Below are positions 18,388 through 28,239 of a DNA stretch of 64,000 nt, one piece after another. The translations under genes and the position numbers were made by a program. The notes under the pieces were generated by a model. It did no database searches. It was given only the letters and a program-made list of their open reading frames with translations, and was not told the origin of the DNA. How positions within the stretch are numbered: the first letter of the stretch is position 1; each line of letters starts with the position of its first letter. The stretch is from Anaerobacillus alkalilacustris (GTDB lineage Bacteria > Bacillota > Bacilli > Bacillales > Anaerobacillaceae): assembly GCF_001866005.1 (NCBI RefSeq), contig NZ_MLQR01000031.1:62001-126000 (forward strand). The letters are read 5' to 3'.

Positions 18388-19197
18388 ATGCTTACTAAAA
18401 GAAACGTTTTTCTATTTTATAAGCCCACTAATGAAATTGAAGAAAAAATTAAGCCATTTAAAGAACTATTAGTACAATACAACTATCGGCTCGTTTCTAA
18501 TTTCAAGGAAGCCAATATCATCGTTAGTATTGGCGGTGACGGCGCTTTTCTTCAAGCACTACGAAAAACAGAATTTCAACAAGAAGCCTTGTATTTAGGC
18601 GTTAACAATGGTGATCATCTAGGCTTTTATACTGACTTTTCACTTAATGATCTCACTTCCATCGATGAAGCTCTAAAAAATGAAAATGTCGAAATTCGCC
18701 AATACCCTGCTATTGAAGTAACCATTAATGACGAAAAACCATTTTACTGTTTTAATGAATGTTCAATCCGTTCAAATGTTATCCGGACATTTGTCGTTGA
18801 TGTTTTCATTGATGACATATTTTTTGAACGTTTCCGTGGTGACGGACTAATCGTTTCCACTCCTACAGGAAGCACTGCTTATAATAAATCAGTGGGTGGT
18901 GCTGTAGTGGACCCTCGTTTAAAATCAATTCAATTAGCAGAAATTTCATCTTTGAATAATAATGAATTTCGTACTCTAGGATCCCCTTTAATATTAAGTG
19001 GTAATAGTTCCATGAAACTAAGCGTTGTTCAAGATGGAAACGACTATCCAATTATTGGTGCAGATAACGAAGCGTTAAGCATTCGCCATTGCCACGATGT
19101 TAAAATAAAACTTGCTGATATAAAAATAAAAATGTTGAAACTAAAAGACAATTCTTTTTTTCAAAGAGTACAGAAGACGTTTTTAAACAAAAATTAA
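18388..19197 (+). CDS. nadK: NAD kinase (second Bacillus type)
   Basis: A 269-residue kinase making NADP from NAD with ATP or polyphosphate. The GGDG motif is in VSIGGDGAFLQAL, the NE/D motif in CFNECSIRS, and TPTGSTAYNKSVGGAVV gives the glycine/serine-rich binding loop. Length and context beside sppA match B. subtilis YtdI (NadK2/PpnKB). AAAGGAGG precedes the ATG. Divergent from sppA and monocistronic. Confidence 0.95.
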   Translation: MLTKRNVFLFYKPTNEIEEKIKPFKELLVQYNYRLVSNFKEANIIVSIGGDGAFLQALRKTEFQQEALYLGVNNGDHLGFYTDFSLNDLTSIDEALKNENVEIRQYPAIEVTINDEKPFYCFNECSIRSNVIRTFVVDVFIDDIFFERFRGDGLIVSTPTGSTAYNKSVGGAVVDPRLKSIQLAEISSLNNNEFRTLGSPLILSGNSSMKLSVVQDGNDYPIIGADNEALSIRHCHDVKIKLADIKIKMLKLKDNSFFQRVQKTFLNKN

Positions 19198-19200
19198 CGT

Positions 19201-19224
19201 AAGAGGCCAACGAATTGGCCTCTT
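19201..19224. terminator. Bidirectional terminator between nadK and ytcJ
   Basis: A perfect 10-bp stem AAGAGGCCAA with a 4-base loop between convergent genes, followed by CTGTTTTA on the plus strand. Confidence 0.85.
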
Positions 19225-19258
19225 CTGTTTTATGTAGTAAAACCACATCTTATAAAAG

Positions 19259-20872
19259 TTATTCTTTAAATTCATTTCTTTTATACATCACTGTATTATC
19301 AACAACCGTCATCAAGACTTTTGCATCTATTATCTCATCTGGGCCACTAATGTTTAATAGATCCTTATCAAAAACTGTAAAGTCAGCTAAATAACCTTTT
19401 TCTATCTTGCCTCGAAAACCTTCTTCGCCAATCGCATAAGCGCTACCAACAGTAAAAAGTTGTATAGCTTCAAAGGGAGTTAACTTTTCTTCTGGATGGT
19501 AACCAATATGATGATATTCATTTGGATTTCTTCTCGTCACTGCAGCATGAATTCCTAAAAGAGGATCAATTGGTTCAATCGGGGCATCAGAGCCACCTGC
19601 ACACATAATTTTTTCTTTTAAAAATGTCTTCCAAACATACGCATATTTTATCCTTTTCTCTCCTAAGCGCTCGATTACCCACGGAAAATCTGAAGCAACA
19701 AACCGTGGTTGAATGTCTAACACTACCGGCAGTTTTTTTAACTTTTCAATTAATTGCTCATTTACAACTTGAGCATGAATAATCCTATCACGTAAACCCT
19801 CTTTACATGGATAAGTAGAAATAGCATCAAGAGCATATTCTAAGGCTAAATCTCCAATTGCATGAATAGCAACAGGCATCTCATAAATTCTTGCTTTTTG
19901 AACTAATTCCCTCAGATCCTCTAACGTTTGAATAGCAACTCCATTTTCAAGTGGCTCATCTGAATATGGTTCTTTTAATAGCGCCGTTCTACCACCGATC
20001 GATCCATCTGCAAAAATTTTCATCGCACCTAATTGAATAAAAGGCGAAACATCTCCAAAGTGATATCCTAACATATGCATATCGTCGACAACTTCATGAT
20101 GTACGAGCATATTTGTACGAAACTTCATTTTAACTCCATCAATAATATTTAAAAAAGTTTGAAACGTATGTTCAAAACCATTGTAATAATTTAAATCTTC
20201 TGTATGCCCTCCAACATATCCCTTTTTGAGAAGATCATCTATTGAATGAGATAATGCTTTTGTAAGGTAAGAATTTGATACTAGTGGCATGATCGATTTA
20301 ACAAGCTCCTGAGCTTGGTCTAACAAATAACCAGTCGGTATACCTTTATCATCCTTTACAATTACCCCACCTTCAGGATTTTCTGTACTTTCATCAATTC
20401 CTGCTAATTTTAAAGCATAACTATTCACAACAATAGCGTGACGACATACACGAGTTAACATTATCGGATGTTCTGTTGAAATATTGTCTAGTTGCCTACG
20501 ATGAATGATTGCTTGTTTTTCAAAATTATTTTCATTCCACCCCTCTGCAATAATCCATTCACCCTTTTCAATTGTTTTTACTCTTCTCTCTATATGTAAT
20601 AATATTTCTTCAATCGAGGACATATTTGAAAGGTCTAAACGAATTAATTTTTCACCGTGTCCAACCATATGTAAGTGACTATCTACAAATCCAGGATACA
20701 AAAAACTACCTTCTAAATTTATTTCCGACGTGATATTTTTTTGATACCTCTCTCTTACTTCACTAACTTTTCCTAAATCACAAATAATCCCATTCTCTAC
20801 AAACAAAGCTTCTACAGTATGTGTAGGATTTTGTAATGTGTAAATGGTACCACCATGCCATAATGTTCCCAT
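19259..20872 (-). CDS. ytcJ: YtcJ-like amidohydrolase
   Basis: A 537-residue metal-dependent amidohydrolase (amidohydrolase family 3). The metal-binding HxH is in VDSHLHMVGHG near residue 64. Further ligands lie in VAIHAIGDLALEYALDA and IHAQVV, and the catalytic Asp in AGGSDAPIEPIDP. Such enzymes hydrolyse cyclic amides, imides or N-acyl groups; the substrate is not predictable. It is monocistronic, with an RBS before the ATG, and a tandem pair of repeats lies upstream. Confidence 0.9.
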   Translation of the reverse strand: MGTLWHGGTIYTLQNPTHTVEALFVENGIICDLGKVSEVRERYQKNITSEINLEGSFLYPGFVDSHLHMVGHGEKLIRLDLSNMSSIEEILLHIERRVKTIEKGEWIIAEGWNENNFEKQAIIHRRQLDNISTEHPIMLTRVCRHAIVVNSYALKLAGIDESTENPEGGVIVKDDKGIPTGYLLDQAQELVKSIMPLVSNSYLTKALSHSIDDLLKKGYVGGHTEDLNYYNGFEHTFQTFLNIIDGVKMKFRTNMLVHHEVVDDMHMLGYHFGDVSPFIQLGAMKIFADGSIGGRTALLKEPYSDEPLENGVAIQTLEDLRELVQKARIYEMPVAIHAIGDLALEYALDAISTYPCKEGLRDRIIHAQVVNEQLIEKLKKLPVVLDIQPRFVASDFPWVIERLGEKRIKYAYVWKTFLKEKIMCAGGSDAPIEPIDPLLGIHAAVTRRNPNEYHHIGYHPEEKLTPFEAIQLFTVGSAYAIGEEGFRGKIEKGYLADFTVFDKDLLNISGPDEIIDAKVLMTVVDNTVMYKRNEFKE

Positions 20873-20938
20873 ACTTTTCTTCCTTTCTCTTTAAATACCT
20901 TTACTTATAGTTACAAATTTCAGGAAGTTTTGCAACAT

Positions 20939-21090
20939 AAGAAAAGCGCAAGGCGCCCGCCTATCGGCGACAAACACTGGAAGGCCTACTCTAGCGGTCG
21001 TTTTTTGGCCGAAAGAGTAGGCCTGAAGTGGTCGAGCCGATGGCGCCTGGAGCTAGACAGTTTCTAAGTAAGAAATTTTATACCTTCTTA
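20939..21090 (+). repeat. Modular palindromic repeat, divergent type A (copy A4)
   Basis: About 150 bp, with the type A ends but several changes inside. Both arms of the central hairpin changed together (AGGCCTACTC and GAGTAGGCCT instead of AGACCTGCTC and GAGAAGGTCT), which keeps and improves the pairing. It is followed directly by a type B copy. Confidence 0.88.
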
Positions 21091-21096
21091 CCTTGT

Positions 21097-21415
21097 AAGA
21101 AAAGCGCAAGCGCCTTGGTCACGAGCAGCTGCTCCTGTGCCGCTTCGAAGTAATCCAAGTAGTAGCTTCACTGGGGCGGCCTTTGACAGAAGCCGCTCTT
21201 TGGGTTCCTACGTGCTTCTGCGTCTTCTAGTGCTTCGTAGTAACTTCCTCGAAGCAGTGTTTTGTGCGACGAGTAATCGCAGGAGCAAAGCTGCATGAAG
21301 CTATTCAGAGACGTTATTCATGTAGTTATTGAAGTCAGTAGCTTGACTGAAGTGACCGAGCTCGTAGGCGCCTGGAGCTAGACAGTTTCTAAGTTAGAAA
21401 TTAATAAATTCTGAT
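21097..21415 (+). repeat. Modular palindromic repeat, extended type B (copy B2)
   Basis: About 319 bp, the longest member. The left part matches type B long (CGCCTTGGTCACGAGCAGCT), an extra insert of about 120 bp occupies the centre, and the right end is of type A (GGCGCCTGGAGCTAGACAG). It looks like a chimera of modules. Confidence 0.85.
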
Positions 21416-21426
21416 TATATAAAATA

Positions 21427-21451
21427 GAGGGGCGACAAAAAGTCACCCCTC
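21427..21451 (-). terminator. Terminator of the sspA gene
   Basis: GAGGGGCGAC pairs with GTCACCCCTC (one mismatch or G-U) around AAAAA, followed on the minus strand by UAUUUUAUA. Confidence 0.75.
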
Positions 21452-21469
21452 ACAGCCATTTTTATTAAA

Positions 21470-21682
21470 TTATTGTTGTTGATAACCGCCACCTAATTGT
21501 TGTTCAGCCATTTGAACTAGACGCTTAGTAATTTCACCACCAACAGAACCGTTAGCGCGAGAAGTTGCATCTGGTCCTAATTGAACACCAAACTCAGAAG
21601 CGATCTCATATTTCATTTGATCAAGAGCTTGTTGAACACCAGGGACTAATAGTTGATTTGAACTGTTGTTATTAGTTGCCAT
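21470..21682 (-). CDS. sspA: Small acid-soluble spore protein, alpha/beta type
   Basis: A 70-residue SASP that saturates spore DNA and protects it from UV and heat damage. The GPR protease site region [13 protein letters not shown] is at residues 24-36, and the second conserved block [19 protein letters not shown] follows. A GGGGGTGAG RBS of sporulation-gene strength precedes the ATG. Same position relative to thiI as B. subtilis sspA. The C-terminus is Gln-rich. A monocistronic gene presumably read by forespore sigma-G, though I did not assign the promoter. Confidence 0.96.
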   Translation of the reverse strand: MATNNNSSNQLLVPGVQQALDQMKYEIASEFGVQLGPDATSRANGSVGGEITKRLVQMAEQQLGGGYQQQ

Positions 21683-21773
21683 TGTATCTCACCCCCTTGT
21701 ACACATATGATGTGTATTCTTGAGGGAATCAATACAAAAAACCACCTGGTAATTGTTGCAAAAAAAGTGGATA

Positions 21774-21867
21774 CGACTGGTAGCTTAGACAAGCATTGGA
21801 GACTCACACATAGAGGTGCTCTTTACCTCCTTTGTGTGAGTTGAAATGCTCAAAAAGCTAGGAGTCG
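21774..21867. other. 94-base nested hairpin between thiI and sspA
   Basis: A long imperfect palindrome with four paired blocks in mirror order: CGACT/AGTCG, TAGCTT/AAGCTA, AGCATT/AATGCT, ACTCACACA/TGTGTGAGT, plus an inner AGGT/ACCT. On the minus strand a run of seven U residues lies about 8 bases beyond it, so it could end the desulfurase-thiI transcript. Its size is far beyond a usual terminator. Confidence 0.6.
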
Positions 21868-21884
21868 AAAAATATCGTTAATTA

Positions 21885-23090
21885 TTATAATAATTCTCCA
21901 AACTCATTATCGGTTTTTTTAGCTGGGAAAATATCAATTATTTCTACATTTGAAACAGCTTCTTGCACCAATGCTTCAACATCTAACTTTTCTTCAAATA
22001 AATTTGCTTTATCTCTAGTTGGCTTAGTTTTTGTTTCCGGTGGTAAAAAGATTGTACAACAATCTTCATAAGGAAGAATTGATAAATCATATGTCCCAAT
22101 TTTTTGCGCGAGTTCAATTACCTCTAATTTATCCATAGTTACTAACGGACGTATCATCGGCATATTCGTTACCTCATTGATCGTATGCATACTGTGTAAG
22201 GTTTGACTTGCAACTTGCCCAAGGCTTTCACCAGTAGTAATAGCAAAAGCCTTTTGTTCTTGAGCTATTCTCTCACTTATTCGAAGCATCATTCGACGCA
22301 TAATAGTCATTGTATAGTTACTTGGAATATTTTGGTGTATTGTCATTTGAGTTTTTGTAAAAGGAACAACATGAAGTCTAATTTTTCCACCGTACTCCGT
22401 TAAGACTTTGGTTAAATCCATTACCTTTTGTTTTGCTCGTTCGTTTGTATAAGGAGGGCTGTGAAAGTGAATTGCTTCAATCTTCACACCACGTTTCATA
22501 GCCAAATAACCAGCAACAGGACTATCAATCCCTCCTGAGAGCATAAGTACTACCTTACCACCAGTACCTACAGGAAGCCCGCCAGAACCTTTGTAAACGG
22601 CACAACTTATATACGTAGAAGTTTCTCTTACTTCTACCTTTACTTCAATATCCGGGTTATGTACATTTACTGTTAAATCATGAGTATTCCTCAAAATATA
22701 GCTACCCACTTCGTAATTTAACGTTTGCGAATTAATTGGAAAACCTTTATTCGCTCTTTTGGCAGATACTTTAAATGTCATTGTTCCAGACAATACTTCT
22801 GAAATAGCTCTTAATGCACCATCTTGAATTTTTTCAAGCTCATTATCAACCTTAACCGCTAAACTAAAGGAATGTATGCCAAATATTTTTGACAGTTTTT
22901 CAGCGATTTCTTCATGATTTTCTCCATTTAATTTAATAAACATTCTTCCGAACGTTCTCTCAATTTTGGCAGCTGGATAAGGCTTTAATGCCACCTTGAT
23001 ATTTTCTTGCAATCTTCTTTCAAACGTAGATCGATTTTTTCCTTTTAATGCTAGTTCTGCGTAGCGAATAACTATGTGATCATAATTCAT
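21885..23090 (-). CDS. thiI: tRNA 4-thiouridine synthase ThiI
   Basis: A 401-residue enzyme with an N-terminal ferredoxin-like and THUMP region (about 1-165) and a PP-loop ATPase ([18 protein letters not shown], near 180). Cysteines in [11 protein letters not shown] lie near residue 343. As in other Bacillus ThiI proteins there is no C-terminal rhodanese domain. It takes sulfur from the adjacent desulfurase to make s4U8 in tRNA. It starts 5 bases after the desulfurase stop, so the two genes are coupled. Confidence 0.95.
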   Translation of the reverse strand: MNYDHIVIRYAELALKGKNRSTFERRLQENIKVALKPYPAAKIERTFGRMFIKLNGENHEEIAEKLSKIFGIHSFSLAVKVDNELEKIQDGALRAISEVLSGTMTFKVSAKRANKGFPINSQTLNYEVGSYILRNTHDLTVNVHNPDIEVKVEVRETSTYISCAVYKGSGGLPVGTGGKVVLMLSGGIDSPVAGYLAMKRGVKIEAIHFHSPPYTNERAKQKVMDLTKVLTEYGGKIRLHVVPFTKTQMTIHQNIPSNYTMTIMRRMMLRISERIAQEQKAFAITTGESLGQVASQTLHSMHTINEVTNMPMIRPLVTMDKLEVIELAQKIGTYDLSILPYEDCCTIFLPPETKTKPTRDKANLFEEKLDVEALVQEAVSNVEIIDIFPAKKTDNEFGELL

Positions 23091-23095
23091 CTTTA

Positions 23096-24238
23096 TTACC
23101 TCATCACTTCTTTTAATTGTTTTATTATTTCTTTTAAAGCTAAAATGAACTCATTAACCTCATCTACTGTATTTCCAAACGAAAAACTAACCCTAATAGC
23201 ACTTTCTGCCCTTTCTAACCCAATACCTGTTGCCATTAATACTCGACTGGGCTCTGCTAATTTCGAGGAACAAGCAGACTTAGTAGAAACATACATTTTT
23301 TTTTCACCTAGCGCTTGGATAACCACTTCAGGTTTCATTTTCGGCATTGAAAAATTAATAATATGTGGGGCACTATTTTCCATAGGACTATTAATTATTA
23401 CACCCTCTATTTCATGAAGATTATTAACTAAATGATCCCTTAGCTCTCTTAAGCGTTCCTTATTTTCTACATATTTTTCCATAGATATTCTTAGTGCTTT
23501 GGCCATCGCAATAATCCCTGGAATGTTTTCTGTTCCAGCTCGCAAATTATGTTCTTGAACTCCACCTGTAAGCAACGGATATAACTTTACACCATTGCGG
23601 ACATATAAAACCCCAGTCCCTTTAGGCCCATGAAATTTATGGCCTGAAATCGTAAGCAAATCAATATGATAATCTTTTATTGATATTGGTACTTTACTCA
23701 TTCCTTGTACGTGATCAACATGGAAATATAATTTAGGGTATTTTGCGAGTAGTTCTCCTACTTCCCTAATTGGCTGTATTGACCCTAATTCATTGTTCAC
23801 ATGAATCATCGATACAAGAATTGTGTCATCACGAAGTTCCCTTTTTAATTCTTCGATAGAAATAACCCCGGCTTCATTTACGTTCAAATACGTTACATCA
23901 AAGCCACGTTTTTCTAATTGCTCATAAGCCTCAAAATTTGATGCATGTTCTACTTGCGTTGTAATAACGTGTTTCCCTCGACCTTGATGTTGTAAGGCAG
24001 TCCCTTTTATTGCTAAATTATTTCCTTCTGTCCCACCAGAAGTAAAAATAATTTCTTTTTTATTAACTTTAAGAAGCTTTGCTATTTGATCTCTTCCTTG
24101 ATCCAACAGTTTTTCTGCCTCTTTTCCTAATGTATGTAAAGACGAAGGATTTCCAAAAAATACTTCAGAAACCTTTCCATAGGTTTCAATTACTTCTTTA
24201 TAAGGTTTAGTTGTAGCACTATTGTCAAAGTAAATCAT
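23096..24238 (-). CDS. Cysteine desulfurase partner of ThiI (NifS/IscS type, B. subtilis NifZ)
   Basis: A 380-residue PLP enzyme. The PLP lysine is in [12 protein letters not shown] and the sulfur-accepting cysteine in [15 protein letters not shown]-terminal [13 protein letters not shown] is typical. It moves sulfur from cysteine to ThiI for tRNA thiolation. B. subtilis NifZ, also encoded next to thiI, is the model. AAAGGAGAG lies upstream. First gene of the two-gene operon. Confidence 0.94.
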   Translation of the reverse strand: MIYFDNSATTKPYKEVIETYGKVSEVFFGNPSSLHTLGKEAEKLLDQGRDQIAKLLKVNKKEIIFTSGGTEGNNLAIKGTALQHQGRGKHVITTQVEHASNFEAYEQLEKRGFDVTYLNVNEAGVISIEELKRELRDDTILVSMIHVNNELGSIQPIREVGELLAKYPKLYFHVDHVQGMSKVPISIKDYHIDLLTISGHKFHGPKGTGVLYVRNGVKLYPLLTGGVQEHNLRAGTENIPGIIAMAKALRISMEKYVENKERLRELRDHLVNNLHEIEGVIINSPMENSAPHIINFSMPKMKPEVVIQALGEKKMYVSTKSACSSKLAEPSRVLMATGIGLERAESAIRVSFSFGNTVDEVNEFILALKEIIKQLKEVMR

Positions 24239-24463
24239 TGCTACTCTCCTTTATAAATTTCTAAAAATAAAATTATTGGAGCAAAGAAATTATTAAAAAA
24301 CTGTATAGCACGGTAATTTACAAATATAAAACTAACGGATTTTTCACAAAATCTTTGCATTTAAATATAATATCACAACTGAATAAGGATTAAAATAGTA
24401 CCCGAATACTGCAGTATTTTAAAACATTTACATTACCACCATAGTATCTCACTTAAACGAATT

Positions 24464-24490
24464 AAAGACCAACAATCAATGTTGGTCTTT
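24464..24490. terminator. Hairpin overlapping the end of the small membrane gene
   Basis: A perfect 11-bp stem (AAAGACCAACA) with a 5-base loop. The stop codon of the minus-strand gene (24476-24478) lies in the loop. On the minus strand UUUAAUUC follows. Confidence 0.65.
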
Positions 24491-24802
24491 GTTTATAATT
24501 GATAATAAAACGTCAATCGAAATCACTCCATCTGGGGCATATTTCACAAAATCTCCTTTTCGAATTCCACGAGTTATTATATCAACTCCATCGTTAGTTG
24601 TTTCTATTTCTTTTTGTTCTTTTAATACATCCTCTTCCCAAGGGTCTGTTGTTGGTTCCTCATCTGTATTTTGTAGACTACTTATTTGGATTGGTTGACT
24701 ATAAAGAGTTTTTTCACTGACAATAAATGTATGCAAAACCATGAACCAAACCGTTATACAAGCTACTCCAACAACTGAGAGCAACAGCCATCTTACCACC
24801 AA
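24476..24802 (-). CDS. Hypothetical single-pass membrane protein
   Basis: About 108 residues with one N-terminal membrane helix (within the first 30 residues), an acidic linker (DEEPTTDPWEEDVLKEQKEIE) and a C-terminal RKGDFVKYAPDGVISIDVLLSI. I recognise no family. The start is uncertain: GTG, ATG and TTG codons are clustered, and AGGTGG best fits the TTG at 24802, while the frame opens at 24811. It lies alone between the desulfurase gene and a repeat; the RBS and terminator support expression. Confidence 0.6.
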   Translation of the reverse strand: MVVRWLLLSVVGVACITVWFMVLHTFIVSEKTLYSQPIQISSLQNTDEEPTTDPWEEDVLKEQKEIETTNDGVDIITRGIRKGDFVKYAPDGVISIDVLLSIINKDQH

Positions 24803-24937
24803 CATCACCACCTTTTCACTTTCACTATTACCCTATAATAGCTGTTTTTGTACACACCTGACAATAATTTTATTCTCGTTATATAATATACACTATTCAT
24901 TATTAGGAAAAACAAAACTGTCAAATCAACAGGTGTT

Positions 24938-24980
24938 AAGCACTAGACAATTTTCCAACTTGAGGATTTACGATTTCTTG
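24938..24980 (+). repeat. Degenerate end of a palindromic repeat
   Basis: A 43-bp stretch with CACTAGACAATTTTCCAACTTG that looks like a decayed right end (CTAGACAGTTTCCAAGTTAG) directly before copy A5, suggesting an older copy was here. Confidence 0.5.
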
Positions 24981-24986
24981 TCTTTC

Positions 24987-25140
24987 AAGAAAAGCGCAAG
25001 GCGCCCGCCTATCGGCGACAAACACTGGAAGACCTGCTCGTAGCGGTCGGGTTTTTGACCGAAAGAGAAGGTCTGAAGTGATCGAGCCGATGGCGCCTGG
25101 AGCTAGACAGTTTCCAAGTTAGAAATTTATAAATTGTGAT
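24987..25140 (+). repeat. Modular palindromic repeat, type A (copy A5)
   Basis: A complete 154-bp copy downstream of ezrA, nearly identical to copies A2 and A6, implying recent spread. Confidence 0.9.
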
Positions 25141-25150
25141 TTTATAAAGA

Positions 25151-25178
25151 AAAAGGTCTAGCATAAGCTAGACCTTTT
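25151..25178 (-). terminator. Terminator of ezrA
   Basis: A perfect 12-bp stem (AAAAGGTCTAGC) with a 4-base loop and U-rich exit. The ezrA stop codon TAG lies in the stem. Confidence 0.85.
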
Positions 25179-26859
25179 CCATAAAATAGGAATTAATTTT
25201 TTCTAACACATTAGGATCAACTGTCTCAATCGCTTTTAACGCAATCTCTAGTGAGTCTTCATACTGATAGTTTCGAAAACTTTCTTCCGCTTTATTTAAT
25301 TCCTCATGGATATAAGCATTGTTGCTTCTAAAACGATTTCCGTATTGGATGACTCTCTCAGTAGTTAATGCCTGTTCGACCGTAGCTGTAATCAAGTTAT
25401 ACACTTCATTTACATTTTCTAATGCTAACTCCATAGCATTATTCACCTCTTGAATAACAAGGGGAATTTTTTCCATTTTTTCATTAGCTTCACTCAGACT
25501 TGCTTGGGCCTCATCCAATTTATAGAGAATTGCCTCTGGCAAACCCGGTATGTTGCTTTTTTTAATTATTCGTTGACCTTGATGAACTTTCCCTCTAAGT
25601 TCCTTTAGGGTTTCTTTAGCCTTTAATTCATCTTTACGTAATGCATTAAGTGTCTGTTGACAATTTTCTAGTGTACTTTTCCGATCGACTAGTTCTTCTT
25701 TATAATCTTCAATACTCTTTTTAATATCAATATACGATTGTTTATATCCAAAAACTATTTCCTCAATTACCCTCAATCTATTTAATTGATCTTTCATTTG
25801 CTTTTCAATTTTCAAAGTTAATTTTAAATCCTCTTCAGGTATTCGATAACTAAGTTTCACATTCTCTACTTCATTTTTCAGTTCCAAAAATTGTTCATAT
25901 AAACTTTTGGTTTCTTCATCAATGTTATAAAGTTCATAATGTACATATTGCTTAGCTAGCACCTCTTGTTCTAGCGTATCATATATTTCATCAATGGTAT
26001 GGTAAATGCCCGTAACTGGACTAGTGACAGCTTCAACGTCCCCTTCTTCAACTAGGTTAAGAAGTTGTTTTAATTCCTTTTTTATTTCTTGAATATCATT
26101 TTTGAATGAGAAATGTTCAAGTATATAGCCGTCCTCTTCCATCTCCCTTATCCCTTGTAATAGTTCTTCGATTTGGGATGGAATTTCCTTTTGAATTTGT
26201 ACGAGAATTTTCGGCGTTTCATCAATTTTCCACTTTTCTTTAACGATCTCTTCTTTCATCATCGTTAATATTTCACTAGCTTCAAAGTAATTACCTTCTT
26301 TTGTAGCGTGCTCAAAAAACAAAAATGATTTATCAATTTCTTTTATTCTGCTTTCAAAAGAACAGACCGTTGTACCTAAAGCACCTTTATTTACAGAAAA
26401 ATGAGCCTTTAATTCATTGAAAAAATTACGAATTTCATCAATTTGTTGACGATTCTCTTCTTCGCTTTGTATCAATGATTTTATATCCGCCATCATTACC
26501 TGAATAATATTTTCGATATTCGTTAATTCTTCTGCAATTATTATCGATATATTTTTTGCTTTTACAAATCTATACTTATTTGCTGCTTCTTCAATATCAA
26601 ATAACTTTTCTTCTAAATCTGGAAGCTTTATAGTAATGATATCATCCCATTCATTACGCCAACTTTCAAATTTACTTTCCGTCTCCCCAGACATATTTAA
26701 GCCTTTAATTTTTGAAATTTCATCAGCGACCGGTTTATTCATAATCTGCATCTTCCAAGCTTCTAGCCGATCGACTTCATTGTATATTTTTTTCCTTGAT
26801 ATTACGCCATAAATAATAAACGCTAAAATAATGATTAATAATCCGTAAACGAGCTGCAT
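25168..26859 (-). CDS. ezrA: Septation ring regulator EzrA
   Basis: A 563-residue protein: one N-terminal membrane helix (about residues 3-20), then cytoplasmic coiled coil of spectrin-like repeats to the C-terminus. Length is the same as B. subtilis EzrA (562). It binds FtsZ, prevents extra polar Z-rings, and links division to cell-wall synthesis. The ATG at 26859 follows GGGAGG by 10 bases; the open frame begins at a GTG 6 codons earlier inside the RBS. It is transcribed toward a terminator overlapping its last codons. Followed upstream by refZ. Confidence 0.95.
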   Translation of the reverse strand: MQLVYGLLIIILAFIIYGVISRKKIYNEVDRLEAWKMQIMNKPVADEISKIKGLNMSGETESKFESWRNEWDDIITIKLPDLEEKLFDIEEAANKYRFVKAKNISIIIAEELTNIENIIQVMMADIKSLIQSEEENRQQIDEIRNFFNELKAHFSVNKGALGTTVCSFESRIKEIDKSFLFFEHATKEGNYFEASEILTMMKEEIVKEKWKIDETPKILVQIQKEIPSQIEELLQGIREMEEDGYILEHFSFKNDIQEIKKELKQLLNLVEEGDVEAVTSPVTGIYHTIDEIYDTLEQEVLAKQYVHYELYNIDEETKSLYEQFLELKNEVENVKLSYRIPEEDLKLTLKIEKQMKDQLNRLRVIEEIVFGYKQSYIDIKKSIEDYKEELVDRKSTLENCQQTLNALRKDELKAKETLKELRGKVHQGQRIIKKSNIPGLPEAILYKLDEAQASLSEANEKMEKIPLVIQEVNNAMELALENVNEVYNLITATVEQALTTERVIQYGNRFRSNNAYIHEELNKAEESFRNYQYEDSLEIALKAIETVDPNVLEKINSYFMEKV

Positions 26860-27203
26860 CTGTACGAGTCCTCCCACCTAATAAGCATTTTATGTATGTT
26901 CGTTCTTACTTGAAATTTCCCCTATGTAAATTATTATTTGTTATGAATATTTAACACCATAAATTTCCCGTATATTAGATAAATTCTTTAAACAGTGGCG
27001 TTTCTTTCATCCACAACAAGTGTTAATTAAAATTATCCAACCATAAAGACAGTTCATCCCCATCTAACCCTTTTATTTCTCATAAGTTTTACGTTGGTTC
27101 TATGCTTCAGTTAAGAGTGTACTAAAATTCGATATTTTCAATATTAACATGATACCATGAATAAACAAATTTTGACTTATTTTTTTTTACAAGACAAAAA
27201 AAA
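26860..27203. other. Intergenic region upstream of ezrA, nothing recognised
   Basis: About 340 AT-rich bases between refZ's terminator and ezrA. It must contain the ezrA promoter, but I see no clear consensus box, repeat or small gene. Confidence 0.5.
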
Positions 27204-27255
27204 ATCAAAAGGTTTCATTTTCTCCTAAATAGGAGAACCATCACTACCTTTTGAT
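27204..27255 (-). terminator. Two-level terminator of refZ
   Basis: An outer 10-bp stem (ATCAAAAGGT) encloses an inner TTCTCC/GGAGAA hairpin; on the minus strand nine U residues follow. Very strong. Confidence 0.85.
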
Positions 27256-27261
27256 CGTTAC

Positions 27262-27915
27262 TTAATATAAAGCAATATTCAGTTGTTTTTTAATTTTTCC
27301 ATCATTTTCAGTATACAAAAATTCTTGCAACCATTTTTTAATATGCTTCATATATTGTTGAACAAAGTAACTCTCATGGGGATATAGATGATAAACTTCA
27401 CGGATATATTGAGGTTGTGAGTAAGGCATTGTTAATAGTGCTCGTATTTGAATTGAAATAAAATCACAAGATAAATTTCGGAACTCTTCTTTATCAATTC
27501 CTGCTTCGATAATCGCCTTCATAAAATGTTTTTCCTTCATAAAATAAGTCATCATTAATTCTCTAACTAATGTTGAATCTAATGTTACTTCCCTATGAAC
27601 AAACCTTGCTAAATGATGGTTATGCTGTTGATATTTCAGTATTTTTTCCACTATTGAAAACAAACATGTTTTTGGAGATACCGATTTTAAATCTTGATAT
27701 GCTTCTTCTAAAATTTTGTTATAACCTTCAAAGAATTCAACCATTAACTCCTCTAGTAACCCTTGCTTATTACCAAAGTAATATGAAATTAACGCAACAT
27801 TCACTCCAGCTCGATCAGCAATTGACCGAATTGACGTACCGCTATAACCTTTTACATTAAATAGCGATACTGCGGCATCTATTACTTTTCGTTTTGTTTT
27901 TTCACCTTTATCCAT
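27262..27915 (-). CDS. refZ: RefZ, TetR-family regulator of FtsZ
   Basis: A 217-residue TetR-type protein with N-terminal HTH (GTSIRSIADRAGVNVALISYYFGNK, about residues 28-52) and a helical C-terminal domain. In B. subtilis RefZ (YttP) binds motifs near the origin and poles, acts on FtsZ, and helps place the sporulation septum and capture the chromosome. The ATG at 27915 is preceded by GAGGTG at 6 bases. The position between ezrA and dgcP is as in B. subtilis. RefZ-binding motifs are not visible here. Confidence 0.9.
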   Translation of the reverse strand: MDKGEKTKRKVIDAAVSLFNVKGYSGTSIRSIADRAGVNVALISYYFGNKQGLLEELMVEFFEGYNKILEEAYQDLKSVSPKTCLFSIVEKILKYQQHNHHLARFVHREVTLDSTLVRELMMTYFMKEKHFMKAIIEAGIDKEEFRNLSCDFISIQIRALLTMPYSQPQYIREVYHLYPHESYFVQQYMKHIKKWLQEFLYTENDGKIKKQLNIALY

Positions 27916-28191
27916 TACCTTCACCTCTACTTTATTTCAATTTTTCTTCAATCATTCATGATTTATCTACTAGGTGAAAAAAACTCCTTCATAACTTTTT
28001 ATCGATTTTAATTCCTCTTAATATGTTATTTCTTACTATTCCATAGGATCTCCTGCCTATTATTATCGATAGTAACCTAAAATCTTTCATCAATATTTGA
28101 TAAAAAACGAGATGAAACATTGAAATAAAAAAGAAAAAATGTAAGAAATTTCGAAAAATAGAGTTTAAACTCGAAATACATAGATAAAAAA

Positions 28192-28239
28192 AAGAGAGTT
28201 GATAATCATTTTAGGAAATCCTTTAATAACTATCAACTC
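28192..28239 (-). terminator. Terminator of dgcP
   Basis: GAGTTGATA and TATCAACTC flank a 26-base loop, followed on the minus strand by CUUUUUUUU. The dgcP stop codon (28233-28235) lies in the stem. Confidence 0.75.

Noticed and set aside
23076..23417. A 113-codon antisense frame inside the cysteine desulfurase gene
   Set aside because: Antisense shadow of a well-conserved enzyme; no RBS.
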